A stretch of 64,000 bases of DNA from the NCBI RefSeq assembly GCF_020544465.1, contig NZ_CP066126.1, positions 2,232,001 to 2,296,000 of the forward strand. The letters are read 5' to 3'. A program made the translations under genes and the position numbers. The number at the start of each line of letters is the position of its first letter. Position 1 is the first letter of the stretch. Positions 32,828-41,425 of the stretch are shown piece by piece. Source of the DNA: Chromobacterium rhizoryzae (GTDB taxonomy: Bacteria; Pseudomonadota; Gammaproteobacteria; Burkholderiales; Chromobacteriaceae). Under the pieces are notes generated by a model that was given only the letters and a program-made list of their open reading frames with translations, was not told where the DNA came from and ran no database searches.

Positions 32828-33733
32828 TTAGCCAAGACGCTGTTGCGCAACAAGCCCGCCGCCCGGCGGGCTTTTGTTTTGGGCCGCCGCAGCTTGTTCC
32901 AGCAGCCATTGTTTGAAGACGCCCATTTCCGGGTCGCGCATGAGGTCCGGACGGTGTATCAGGTAATAAGCGAGGGCGCTACGCAGCGGCGGCGCCGGCA
33001 GTTCCCGCAGCCGGCCGGCGGCCAGTTCGGCTTGCAGCAAGGAGCGCCGCGCCAGCGCGTAGCCGCGGCCGGCCAGCGCGGCCTCTATGGCGGCGTTGGA
33101 GTCCACGCAGACCACGCCTTGTTCGCAGTCCAGTTCCAGACCGGCGGCGCGGCTCCACAGCCGCCAGTCGCCGCGGTGTTCGTCGTGCAGCAGCCGCTCG
33201 CCGCCGAGGGCGTCCAGCCGCGCCGGCAGCGCGGGCGCGCATACCGGCGTCAGTTCGTCGTCCAGCAGCTTGCAGGCGCTGAGGCCGGGGTAATCGCCCA
33301 GGCCGTGGCGCACGGCGAAGTGGATGTTTTCGGCGGCGAGGTCGACCACGCGGTTGCCGGTGCTGACGTGGACGTCGATCCGCGGGTGCTCGCGCATGAA
33401 GCCCTGCAGCCGGGGCAGCAGCCATTGCGCGCCAAACGAGGGGGTGCAGCTGAGCAGGATTACGCGGCGGGCGCCGGTCAGCCGCGCGGTGGCGTGGTCT
33501 ATCAGGTCCAGCGCTTGCCGGCAGGCGGCCAGGTAGTCGCGGCCGGCGGCGTTGAGCGTCAGGCCGCGCGCGCGGCGCTCGAACAGCGGCTGGCCCAGGC
33601 AGTCTTCCAGCTTGCGCAGTTGCTGGGAGACCGCGCCGGGGGTGACGTGCAGTTCTTCGGCGGCCAGCTTGACGCTGAGCCGGCGCGCGGCGGCTTCGAA
33701 GAAGCGCAGGGATTCCAGCGGCGGTTTGGGCAT
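32828..33733 (-). CDS. LysR-family regulator (GcvA-like) divergent from the EamA exporter
   Basis: A 301-aa LysR regulator with helix-turn-helix SVKLAAEELHVTPGAVSQQLRKLEDCLG (about 20-47) and an effector domain. The pattern (LESLRFFEAAARRLS, IHFAVRHGLGDYPGL) is that of the GcvA/TrpI group. Its C-terminal codons run through the terminator of the cystatin-like gene. It is divergent from a DMT exporter with 120 bp between, so it probably controls that gene. Confidence 0.87.
   Translation of the reverse strand: MPKPPLESLRFFEAAARRLSVKLAAEELHVTPGAVSQQLRKLEDCLGQPLFERRARGLTLNAAGRDYLAACRQALDLIDHATARLTGARRVILLSCTPSFGAQWLLPRLQGFMREHPRIDVHVSTGNRVVDLAAENIHFAVRHGLGDYPGLSACKLLDDELTPVCAPALPARLDALGGERLLHDEHRGDWRLWSRAAGLELDCEQGVVCVDSNAAIEAALAGRGYALARRSLLQAELAAGRLRELPAPPLRSALAYYLIHRPDLMRDPEMGVFKQWLLEQAAAAQNKSPPGGGLVAQQRLG
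32852..32880 (+). terminator. Terminator of the cystatin-like gene, inside the LysR 3' end
   Basis: AAGCCCGCC, loop GCCC, GGCGGGCTT, then TTGTTTT. It overlaps the last codons of the convergent LysR gene. Confidence 0.85.
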
Positions 33734-33853
33734 ATGAGTTTAGATTTTCTAAATCGTCAATCAGGAAAAATCGTTTGTTTGCGGCATCTATGCGGTTGAT
33801 GATTTCAGTATCTGGTTTAGCAAAGTTAAATACAAGGCGAAGGGAGAGGCATC

Positions 33854-34780
33854 ATGGGAATGGCGAGCTTGGGTCGTTTGCTGTTGTTGGCGGCCTTGTG
33901 GGGCGGCAGCTTTTTGTTCATGCGCATCGCCGCGCCGGCGCTGGGCGCCTTGCCGACGGCGTTTGGCCGGGTGGCGCTGGGGGCGGCGGGCCTGCTGGGG
34001 CTGATCGCCTTGTTGCGGGTGGGGCTGTCCTTCAAGGGCAAGCTGGCCGCCACCTTGCTGCTGGGGGTGATCAATTCCGGCTTGCCCTTTCTGTTGTTCG
34101 CGCTGGCGGCCCGGGTGTTGCCGGCCGGCTATAGCGCGATCCTGAACGCCAGCACGCCGCTGATGGGGGTGTTGATCGGCGCGGCGGCGTTTGGGGAGCG
34201 CATTAGCGCCAACAAGCTGGCCGGCGTGCTGATCGGCCTGGCCGGCGTGGCGGTGCTGACGCAGACGGGCCCGCTGGCGACGGGAACGGCGGCTTTGTGG
34301 GGCGTGGCGGCCTGCCTGGCGGCCACCGCCTGTTACGGCCTGGCCGGTTTTCTGACCAAGCGCTGGATTGCGGACCGCGGCGGGCTGGACAGCCGCGTGG
34401 TGGCCCTGGGCAGCCAGTTGGGTGCGGTCTTGCTGCTATTGCCCTTGATGGCCTGGCAGGCGAGCTCCCAGCCGCTGGGGTGGCCGGAGGCGGGGGCGGA
34501 GGTGTGGCTGGCGATGCTGGCCTTGGGCCTGCTGTGCACGTCGCTGGCCTATGTTTTGTACTTCCGCTTGATAGCCGACGTCGGCCCGCTGAAGGCGCTG
34601 ACGGTGACGTTTCTGATTCCGCCCTTCGGCATTTTCTGGAGCTGGCTGGCGCTGGGAGAGACGGCGACGCTGTCCCAGGCGCTGGGCGGCGCCTTGATCG
34701 CGCTGGCGCTGTGGCTGGTGCTGCGGCCGGAAGCGCCGGCGGCGCGCGCCGCCGCGCCGGACGAGGATTGGTCGATCTAG
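33854..34780 (+). CDS. EamA/DMT-family transporter
   Basis: A 308-aa protein with ten predicted membrane helices in two EamA repeats (LAALWGGSFLFMRIAAPAL near the N-terminus; LAATACYGLAGFL in the second half). DMT proteins of this type export amino acids or metabolites. The conserved PLKALTVTFLIPPFGIFW motif of helix 9 and LGETATLSQALGGALI of helix 10 are complete. GGGAGAGG before ATG 33854 supports the start. The substrate cannot be inferred. Confidence 0.88.
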   Translation: MGMASLGRLLLLAALWGGSFLFMRIAAPALGALPTAFGRVALGAAGLLGLIALLRVGLSFKGKLAATLLLGVINSGLPFLLFALAARVLPAGYSAILNASTPLMGVLIGAAAFGERISANKLAGVLIGLAGVAVLTQTGPLATGTAALWGVAACLAATACYGLAGFLTKRWIADRGGLDSRVVALGSQLGAVLLLLPLMAWQASSQPLGWPEAGAEVWLAMLALGLLCTSLAYVLYFRLIADVGPLKALTVTFLIPPFGIFWSWLALGETATLSQALGGALIALALWLVLRPEAPAARAAAPDEDWSI

Positions 34781-34798
34781 CGGCGGCGCGGCGCGGGC

Positions 34799-35347
34799 TT
34801 AATTGAGCAGCAGATAGCTGATCGGGCTTTCTCCGCAAGCCGCCAGCCCGCATTCCAGGAATACGGACAGGGCGTTGCCCAGCAGCAGGGCCATGGTCAG
34901 GGCGACGCCGGCCTTGGCCAGCCGGCCCAGCTGCGCCGGGGGCTGACGGTCGAAGCTGTGTTCGCGCTGACACTGCATCAGCAGCAGGCCGCAGCCGATG
35001 AAGACGGCGAAAAAGGCGATCGCGGCCCAGGTGTAGAAATGCAGGCCCAGGATGGGCGGGCCGAAGCCGGCGTCGCCGGGGGCGATGTGCAGCAGCACTT
35101 GACGGCCGGCCACGGCGAAGCCGGCGGCGGCGGCCAGCAGCATCATGCCGTAATGGCCGGGCTTGTCGCCCAGCAGCACATTGGCGGCCAGCGCCACCGC
35201 GATGGCGCACAAGGCCACGCGTTGCAGCAGGCAGAGCGGGCAGGGCAGCTCATGCTGGGCGAACTGGAAGTAGAAGGCGACCAGCAGCATCAGGTTGATC
35301 AGCAGCAGGCCCAGTTGGTTCAACTTGTCGGTGAGGTTGTGCGTCAT
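34799..35347 (-). CDS. dsbB: DsbB-family disulfide bond formation protein, variant type
   Basis: A 182-aa inner-membrane protein with four helices. The first periplasmic loop has the redox pair C36-P-L-C39. The second loop (about 82-107, ending LHFYTW), which holds the second pair in E. coli DsbB, has no cysteine. Instead two cysteines are near the C-terminus (LEC166 and C171). This fits a known variant group that is encoded with a DUF5993 protein, as here. It would reoxidise a DsbA-like protein with quinone. GAGGAG nine bases before ATG supports the start, ten bases after the small partner gene. Confidence 0.85.
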   Translation of the reverse strand: MTHNLTDKLNQLGLLLINLMLLVAFYFQFAQHELPCPLCLLQRVALCAIAVALAANVLLGDKPGHYGMMLLAAAAGFAVAGRQVLLHIAPGDAGFGPPILGLHFYTWAAIAFFAVFIGCGLLLMQCQREHSFDRQPPAQLGRLAKAGVALTMALLLGNALSVFLECGLAACGESPISYLLLN

Positions 35348-35357
35348 GTCGGGCTCC

Positions 35358-35513
35358 TCACAGCGAAATGGGCAGACTGCTGGTGGCGTGGAACTTGAAC
35401 CAGTACAGGGTGAGCGCGAAGGCCAGGCCCCAGCAGGCGTAGGCCCATTGGCGCTTGCGCAGGATCAAGGCCAGCAATGAGGCGGCCAATAGCAGAAACA
35501 GCAGGGTATCCAT
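35358..35513 (-). CDS. DUF5993 small membrane protein, partner of DsbB
   Basis: A 51-aa protein: one long hydrophobic segment (MDTLLFLLLAASLLALIL), then KRQWAYACWGLAFALTLYWF, and the ending KFHATSSLPISL. The HATxxLxISL ending and the size are characteristic of DUF5993 proteins, which are found beside DsbB genes. AAGGA eight bases before ATG 35513 supports translation. It is the first gene of the dsbB operon. It may be an accessory subunit; function unproven. Confidence 0.8.
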   Translation of the reverse strand: MDTLLFLLLAASLLALILRKRQWAYACWGLAFALTLYWFKFHATSSLPISL

Positions 35514-35779
35514 CGGGAATTCCTTAATGTGGCGGGCCGGCGGAGCCGGCCTGGGTGGTGGTTGCCAATCAATATTAGCGCTTGCTTAATGTTGTGTGAA
35601 TAGCTTGTTTGCAGGCGGCAGTGCGAAATTTGCCGTTGAATCAGTACATTCGCCATTCGTATCGTATAAAACGGCGCGCAGGGCGGCGATGGGAAACGGC
35701 GGCCTTTTGCCGCGCGCGGCGGCGCTTGGCAGGCTTTTTGCATTAAAGCAGTTGTTAGCATTGCCTCAAGGCCGCCGCC

Positions 35780-38700
35780 ATGTCCGCTTCCCATCCCGCG
35801 CCGCTTTACGCGGTGAAAGTTCGCCGCGATTACAACAGTTGGGTGGCGCGCGAGTCGCTGGAAGACTATGCCTTGCGCTATACCCCGCAGAGCTTCCGGC
35901 GCTGGTCGCCGTGGCGGGTGGCGCACACCGCGCTGGGCGGAGCCGCCGCTTTTCTGGTGTTGGAGGCGGTGGGCGCGGCGATGCTGACGGCGGGCGGCTT
36001 CGTCAATGCGGCCTGGGCCATTCTGGCGGTGGGGCTGGTGATTCTGCTGGCCGGCCTGCCTATCAGCGTTTACGCCGCCCGCTACGGCGTGGACATGGAT
36101 CTGCTGACCCGCGGCGCCGGCTTCGGCTATCTGGGTTCCGCCGTCACCTCTTTGCTGTACGCGGCCTTCACCTTTATTTTCTTCGCGCTGGAAGCGGCCA
36201 TCATGGCCTATGCGCTGGAGTTGGGCTTTGGCCTGCCGCCGGCCTGGGGCTATGTGCTGTGCACCGTGGCGGTGCTGCCGCTGGTGGCCCACGGCGTCAC
36301 CGCCATCAGCCGGCTGCAAGTCTGGACCCAGCCGCTGTGGCTGGGCTTGTTGTTGCTGCCCTATGGTTTCGTGCTGGCGCGCCAGCCGGAGGCCTTGAGC
36401 GGCTTTTGGCACTACGCCGGGGCGGAAGGCGGTGCGGGCGGCTTCGATCTGCGTCGTTTTGGTGCGGCTTTCGGCATCGGCGTCGCCTTGATCGCGCAGA
36501 TGGGGGAGCAGGCGGACTATCTGCGCTTCATGCCGCCGCCCGCCGCCGGCCAGCGCCGCCGCTGGTGGCTGGCCTGCCTGGCCGGCGGCCCCGGCTGGGT
36601 ATTGCCCGGCATGCTGAAGATGTTGGGCGGCGCGCTGCTGGCCTGGCTGGTTCTGGACCATGGTCAGGTCGGCGGGCCGGCGCTGGATCCGGCGCGCCAG
36701 TATTGGTTCGGCTACGCCCGGATCTGGGGCGACGGCCGGCTGGCGCTGGCGGCGACGGTGCTGTTCGTGCTGCTGTCGCAGCTGAAGATCAATGTCACCA
36801 ACGCCTACGCCGGTTCGCTGGCCTGGTCCAATTTCTTCGCGCGGCTGACCCATAGCCATCCGGGGCGGGTGGTGTGGGTGGCTTTCAATCTCTTGATCGC
36901 GCTCTTGCTGATGGAGCTGGAGATTTTCCAGGCGCTGGCGCACGTGCTGGCGCTGTTCGCCAATCTGGCCATCGCCTGGATGGTGACCGTGGCGGCGGAT
37001 TTGGCCATCAACAAGCCGCTGGGGCTGAGCCCACCGGGCATTGAGTTCCGCCGCGGCTATCTTTACGACGTCAATCCGGTGGGACTGGGTTCGCTGCTCC
37101 TGGCCTCGGCGGTTTCGGTGTCGGCGCATCTGGGGGCGCTGGGCGAGCAGATGCAGCCGCTGGCCCCCTTCCTGTCTTTGCTGACCGCCTTGCTGGCCAC
37201 GCCGGCGCTGGCCTGGCTCAGCGGCGGTCGTTATTACCTGGCGCGACAGCCGGCGTCGCCGCCGGCTCCGCCGCAGCGCTGCGTATTGTGCCGCCGCCTG
37301 TACGAGCCGCCGGACATGGTCAGTTGCCCGGCGTATCGCGGCTGGATCTGCTCCCTGTGCTGCACGCTGGACGCGCGTTGCGAGGACCGCTGCAAGCCCA
37401 AGGCGCGGCTGGACAAGCAGTGGCGCGCCTGGCTGAGCCGGCTGCTGCCGCGGGGCTGCCGGCCGTATCTGCAACGCGGCCTGGCCGATTATCTGCTGCT
37501 GATGACGCCCATGCTGGCGGGGCTGGGCCTGCTTATGGCCGGCTTGTCCTTTTGGGCGCGGAGCCGCCCGGCCTTAGAGGGGCTGGCGGCGCGGCTGCCG
37601 CAATTGGGCGCGGGCCTGCTGCTGGGCTGCAGCGTGCTGGCCTGGTGGCTGGTCTTGTTGCGGCAGAGCCGGCAGGTGGCGCGGCAAGAGTCCAAGCGGC
37701 AGACCCAGCGCTTATTGCGCGAGATCGCTTCCCACCGCCGCACCGACGCCTTGCTGCAAAAGGCGCGCCGCGACGCGGAGCAGGCCAATCAGGCCAAGAG
37801 CCGCTACGTGAGCACGCTCAGCCATGAGCTGCGCACGCCGCTGAACAGCATGCTGGGCTATGCGCAGATCCTGGACGGGGACCCGGAGATTCCGCCGTCG
37901 AAACGGCCGGCGCTGGCGGTGATCCGCCGCAGCGGGGATCACCTGCTGTCGGTGATCGAGGGCACGCTGGATCTGGCGCGGATAGAAAGCGGCCGGCTCA
38001 GCCTGGAGCCGCGGCCGCTGGACTTCGCCGCGCTGATCGGCCAATTGACGGCGATGTTCCAGCTGCAGGCGCGGGACAAGGGCCTGGGCTTCCGCTTTCT
38101 GCCGCAAGGCGAGTGGCCGGCGCTGGTGCGCGCCGACGAACGGCGGCTGCGGCAGATTCTGATCAATTTGCTGGGCAACGCGGTCAAGTTCACCGCGCAT
38201 GGCGAGGTCAGCCTGGGCCTGCGTTATCAGGGCGAGGTGGCGTGTTTTGAAGTTGCCGACACCGGGCCCGGCATCGCGCCGGAGGAGGCCGAGCGCGTGT
38301 TCGAGCCGTTTGAGCGCGGCGGCGGGGCCGCCGGCCAGAGCGGCAGCGGGCTGGGCCTGACCATTGCGGGCATGCTGACCTCGCTGATGGGCGGGGAGCT
38401 GAGGCTGGACAGCCGGCCGGGCGGGGGCTGCGTGTTCACGTTGCGTCTGTTCCTGCCGCGGCTGGGCGCCGCGCCGGCGGCGCCCTTGTCGGCGCGCGTC
38501 GGCTACCAGGGTCGGAGGCGGCGGGTGCTGCTGGTGGACAATCATGAGCAGGACCGGGAGATGCTGGCCAGCGCTTTGTCGCCCCTGGGTTTCGAGGTGG
38601 AGCAGGCGGCCGGCGGCCAGGCTTGCCTGGACTGGCTGGAGCAGGCGCGGACGTTGCCGGATCTGGTGTGCATGGATCTGGCGATGCCGGGCCTGGACGG

Positions 38701-39121
38701 CTGGGAAACCCTGCGGCGTATCCGTCGCCGGCACGGCGACGCGCCTGCGCTGGCGGTGATTTCCGCCAACGCCTTCGAGCGGGGGCAGGACAACGACGCG
38801 GGCATCCGCGCCGAGGATTTCTTCGTCAAGCCCATCCGCGTCGAGCAGCTGCTGGACTGGATAGGCCGACGCTTGCAGCTGGAGTGGCTGAGCGGCGCGG
38901 AGCCGGCGCTGCGCTGGCCGCCGGAGGAGGCGCTGGACGAGTTGCGGCAGGCTTTGCGGCGCGGCTATCTGCGCGGCGCGCGCGCCGCCCTGCTGCGCTT
39001 GGAGGTGGGCGCGCTGGGGGCGGACCCGGCTTACGGGCCGTTTCTGGCGCGGGCGCGGTGCCTGCTGGACGGCTGCCGGCTGGACGAGTTGCTGCGATGG
39101 CTGCCGGGAGCGCCGGCGTGA
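35780..39121 (+). CDS. NCS1-like transporter fused to a hybrid sensor histidine kinase
   Basis: An 1113-aa protein. Residues 1-500 have about twelve membrane helices resembling cytosine/purine permeases of the NCS1 family (RRDYNSWVARESLEDYALRY, GADFGYLG-like and NVTNAYAGSLAWSNFF motifs). Residues about 506-540 form a Cys-rich module (CVLC, SCPAYRGWIC, SLCC, RCEDRC) likely to bind metal. Two more helices (about 565-635), a coiled linker and a kinase core follow, with H682 in SHELRTPLNS, then N and G boxes (NLLGNAVKF, DTGPGI, GSGLGLTI). The C-terminal receiver has phosphoacceptor D966 (CMDLAMPGLDG). It overlaps the response regulator gene by four bases and precedes urt-ure, so it probably senses urea or a nitrogen source. 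Confidence 0.85.
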   Translation: MSASHPAPLYAVKVRRDYNSWVARESLEDYALRYTPQSFRRWSPWRVAHTALGGAAAFLVLEAVGAAMLTAGGFVNAAWAILAVGLVILLAGLPISVYAARYGVDMDLLTRGAGFGYLGSAVTSLLYAAFTFIFFALEAAIMAYALELGFGLPPAWGYVLCTVAVLPLVAHGVTAISRLQVWTQPLWLGLLLLPYGFVLARQPEALSGFWHYAGAEGGAGGFDLRRFGAAFGIGVALIAQMGEQADYLRFMPPPAAGQRRRWWLACLAGGPGWVLPGMLKMLGGALLAWLVLDHGQVGGPALDPARQYWFGYARIWGDGRLALAATVLFVLLSQLKINVTNAYAGSLAWSNFFARLTHSHPGRVVWVAFNLLIALLLMELEIFQALAHVLALFANLAIAWMVTVAADLAINKPLGLSPPGIEFRRGYLYDVNPVGLGSLLLASAVSVSAHLGALGEQMQPLAPFLSLLTALLATPALAWLSGGRYYLARQPASPPAPPQRCVLCRRLYEPPDMVSCPAYRGWICSLCCTLDARCEDRCKPKARLDKQWRAWLSRLLPRGCRPYLQRGLADYLLLMTPMLAGLGLLMAGLSFWARSRPALEGLAARLPQLGAGLLLGCSVLAWWLVLLRQSRQVARQESKRQTQRLLREIASHRRTDALLQKARRDAEQANQAKSRYVSTLSHELRTPLNSMLGYAQILDGDPEIPPSKRPALAVIRRSGDHLLSVIEGTLDLARIESGRLSLEPRPLDFAALIGQLTAMFQLQARDKGLGFRFLPQGEWPALVRADERRLRQILINLLGNAVKFTAHGEVSLGLRYQGEVACFEVADTGPGIAPEEAERVFEPFERGGGAAGQSGSGLGLTIAGMLTSLMGGELRLDSRPGGGCVFTLRLFLPRLGAAPAAPLSARVGYQGRRRRVLLVDNHEQDREMLASALSPLGFEVEQAAGGQACLDWLEQARTLPDLVCMDLAMPGLDGWETLRRIRRRHGDAPALAVISANAFERGQDNDAGIRAEDFFVKPIRVEQLLDWIGRRLQLEWLSGAEPALRWPPEEALDELRQALRRGYLRGARAALLRLEVGALGADPAYGPFLARARCLLDGCRLDELLRWLPGAPA

Positions 39122-40011
39122 GCGCGCCGCGGCCGGAGCGGGCGACGGCGCTGATCGTGGATGATCAGCCGGAAAACCTGGCCTTGCTGCACGATGCGCT
39201 GGACCTGGCCGGCTACCGGGTCTTGCTGGCCACGGACGGCGCGGCGGCCTTGGGCCGCGCCGCCGAGTGCCGGCCGGACATCATTCTGCTGGACGCGTTG
39301 ATGCCGGGCATGGACGGTTTCGAGACGGCGCGGCGCTTGAAGGCGGGGGCGGAAACGCAGGCGATTCCCATCGTGTTCATGACCGGGCTCAGCGACAGCG
39401 AGCACGTGCTGGCGGCGTTTGCCGCCGGCGGCGCGGATTACGTGATCAAGCCGCTGCGGCCGGCGGAGGTGCTGGCGCGGCTGGCCGCCCATATCGGCAG
39501 CGCGCGCCAGTTATGCCGGGCGCGGCAGGCGCTGGAGGCTTCGGGCCAGGCCTTGCTGGCGGCGGACCCGGCCAGCGGCCGGCCGCTGTGGCTGACTGAG
39601 CGCGCGCGCGGCCTGCTGCAAGCCCACGGCTGGTCCGAGGCGGCGCTGGCGGCGCGTTGGCGGCCCTGGCTGGCCCAGGCCGCGGCGGGGGCCAGCCTGA
39701 CCTTGGCGGAAGGCGGCGGCGCGGCCTTGCTGGCGCGGCGGCTGGCCGGGGACGAGTGCCTGCTGGCCTTGAGCGAGGCGGGAGATGGCGCCGCGCCGCG
39801 GCGCCTGATGCGGGCGCTGGGGCTGACTCCGCGCCAGGCTGAGGTGCTGCATTGGCTGAGCCTGGGCAAGACCAACCGCGATATCGGCGACATCCTCGGC
39901 ATGAGTCCGCGCACCGTCAACAAGCACCTGGAGCATGTGTTCGCCCGCCTGGGGGTGGAGACCCGCACCTCGGCCGCGGCGCTGGCCTTGCGCAGCGCCG
40001 GCGGCGGGTGA
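39118..40011 (+). CDS. LuxR/NarL-type response regulator
   Basis: A 297-aa regulator translated from GTG overlapping the kinase stop (GTGA), so the two are coupled. The receiver domain has DD15-16 and phosphoacceptor D59 (IILLDALMPGMDG). A middle region (about 130-230) resembles a PAS-like linker without clear motifs. The C-terminal LuxR helix-turn-helix is LTPRQAEVLHWLSLGKTNRDI through SPRTVNKHLEHVFARLGV. It likely activates the urtA promoter 130 bp downstream, where an inverted repeat is found at 40018. Confidence 0.9.
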   Translation: MSAPRPERATALIVDDQPENLALLHDALDLAGYRVLLATDGAAALGRAAECRPDIILLDALMPGMDGFETARRLKAGAETQAIPIVFMTGLSDSEHVLAAFAAGGADYVIKPLRPAEVLARLAAHIGSARQLCRARQALEASGQALLAADPASGRPLWLTERARGLLQAHGWSEAALAARWRPWLAQAAAGASLTLAEGGGAALLARRLAGDECLLALSEAGDGAAPRRLMRALGLTPRQAEVLHWLSLGKTNRDIGDILGMSPRTVNKHLEHVFARLGVETRTSAAALALRSAGGG

Positions 40012-40017
40012 CGGGGC

Positions 40018-40035
40018 ATACGTCATGTAACGTAT
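40018..40035. promoter_or_regulatory. Inverted repeat upstream of urtA, candidate response-regulator site
   Basis: ATACGT, spacer CATGTA, ACGTAT: perfect six-base arms, seven bases after the response regulator stop and 107 bp before urtA. Spacing and position fit a NarL-type dimer site. Confidence 0.45.
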
Positions 40036-40141
40036 TCCGGCCGGGCGGGCCGGGGCTTAGTCTGATCCTGCAGTGCAACAATTCCTCGCCGGGCCGGCCG
40101 GACGGCCTCCCGTCGCTTCAGGATCGCCCCAGGAGCTTCCC

Positions 40142-41407
40142 ATGTTGATTCGCCCTCATGTCTTGTCTTCCCTTGCGCTGAGCCTGGCGCTGAGCGGCTT
40201 CGGCGCCGCGCCGGCTCTCGCCGCCGACACCATCAAGGTGGGGGTGCTGCACTCCCTGTCCGGCACCATGGCCATTTCCGAAACCTCGCTCAAGAATATG
40301 GCGCTGTTCGCCATCGACCAGATCAACGCCGAAGGCGGGGTCTTGGGCAAGAAGTTGGAGCCGGTGGTGGTGGACCCGGCGTCCAACTGGCCGCTGTTCG
40401 CGGAGAAGGCGCGCCAATTGCTGAGCCGCGACAAGGTGGCGGCGACCTTCGGCTGTTGGACTTCGGTGTCGCGCAAATCGGTGTTGCCGGTGTTCGAGGA
40501 GCTGAACGGCCTGCTGTTCTACCCGGTGCAGTACGAGGGCGAGGAAATGTCGCCCAATGTGTTCTACACCGGCGCCGCGCCCAATCAGCAGGCGATCCCG
40601 GCGGTGGAATACCTGATGAGCAAGGAGGGCGGCGGCGCGCGGCGCTTCTTCCTGCTGGGCACGGATTACGTCTATCCGCGCACCACCAACAAGATTCTGC
40701 GCGCCTTCCTCAAAACCAAGGGGGTCAAGGACGCGGACATCCAGGAGGCCTACACCCCGTTTGGCCATAACGATTACCAGACCATCGTCGCCAACATCAA
40801 GAAGTTCGCCGCCGGCGGCAAGACCGCGGTGGTGTCCACCATCAACGGCGACTCCAATGTGCCGTTCTACAAGGAGCTGGGCAATCAGGGCCTGAAGGCG
40901 GCCGAGGTGCCGGTGCTGGCGTTCTCGGTGGGCGAGGAGGAGCTGAAGGGCATCGACGCCAAACCGCTGGCCGGCCATCTGGCGGCCTGGAATTACTTCA
41001 TGAGCGTGAGAAATCCGGTCAACGCCAAGTGGGTGGCGGACTACCGCGCCTGGGCGCGCAAGAAGGGCGTTGCCGGGGCGGACAAGCTGGTGACCAACGA
41101 TCCGATGGAGGCGACCTATGTCGGGGTCCGGCTGTGGGCGCAGGCTGTGCGCAAGGCCGGCGGCACCGATACGGCCGCGGTGAGCAAGGCCCTGGCCGGG
41201 CTGCGGATGGACGCGCCGTCCGGCTTCACGCTGGAAATGGACGCCCGCAACCATCATTTGCGCAAGCCGGTGATGATTGGCGAGATTCAGCCCAACGGGC
41301 AGTTCTCGGTGGTGTGGAAGAGCCGGAGCGTGGTGCGCGCCCAGCCGTGGAGCCCGTACCTGCCCGGCAACGACAAGCGGCCGGACACCCCGGTGAAAAG
41401 CAAGTGA
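40142..41407 (+). CDS. urtA: Urea ABC transporter substrate-binding protein
   Basis: A 421-aa periplasmic binding protein. Signal peptide to ALAA (residue about 28), then the mature start DTIKVGVLHSLSGTMAISE, which is diagnostic for UrtA/AmiC-type urea or short-chain amide receptors. VVVDPASNWPLFAEKA, FGCWTSVSRKSVLPVFEE and YPVQYEGEEMSPNVFYTGA are conserved in UrtA. It is the first gene of urtABCDE, followed by ure genes on the same strand. Confidence 0.95.
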   Translation: MLIRPHVLSSLALSLALSGFGAAPALAADTIKVGVLHSLSGTMAISETSLKNMALFAIDQINAEGGVLGKKLEPVVVDPASNWPLFAEKARQLLSRDKVAATFGCWTSVSRKSVLPVFEELNGLLFYPVQYEGEEMSPNVFYTGAAPNQQAIPAVEYLMSKEGGGARRFFLLGTDYVYPRTTNKILRAFLKTKGVKDADIQEAYTPFGHNDYQTIVANIKKFAAGGKTAVVSTINGDSNVPFYKELGNQGLKAAEVPVLAFSVGEEELKGIDAKPLAGHLAAWNYFMSVRNPVNAKWVADYRAWARKKGVAGADKLVTNDPMEATYVGVRLWAQAVRKAGGTDTAAVSKALAGLRMDAPSGFTLEMDARNHHLRKPVMIGEIQPNGQFSVVWKSRSVVRAQPWSPYLPGNDKRPDTPVKSK

Positions 41408-41425
41408 GCCGGAAAGGAGCCCGCC

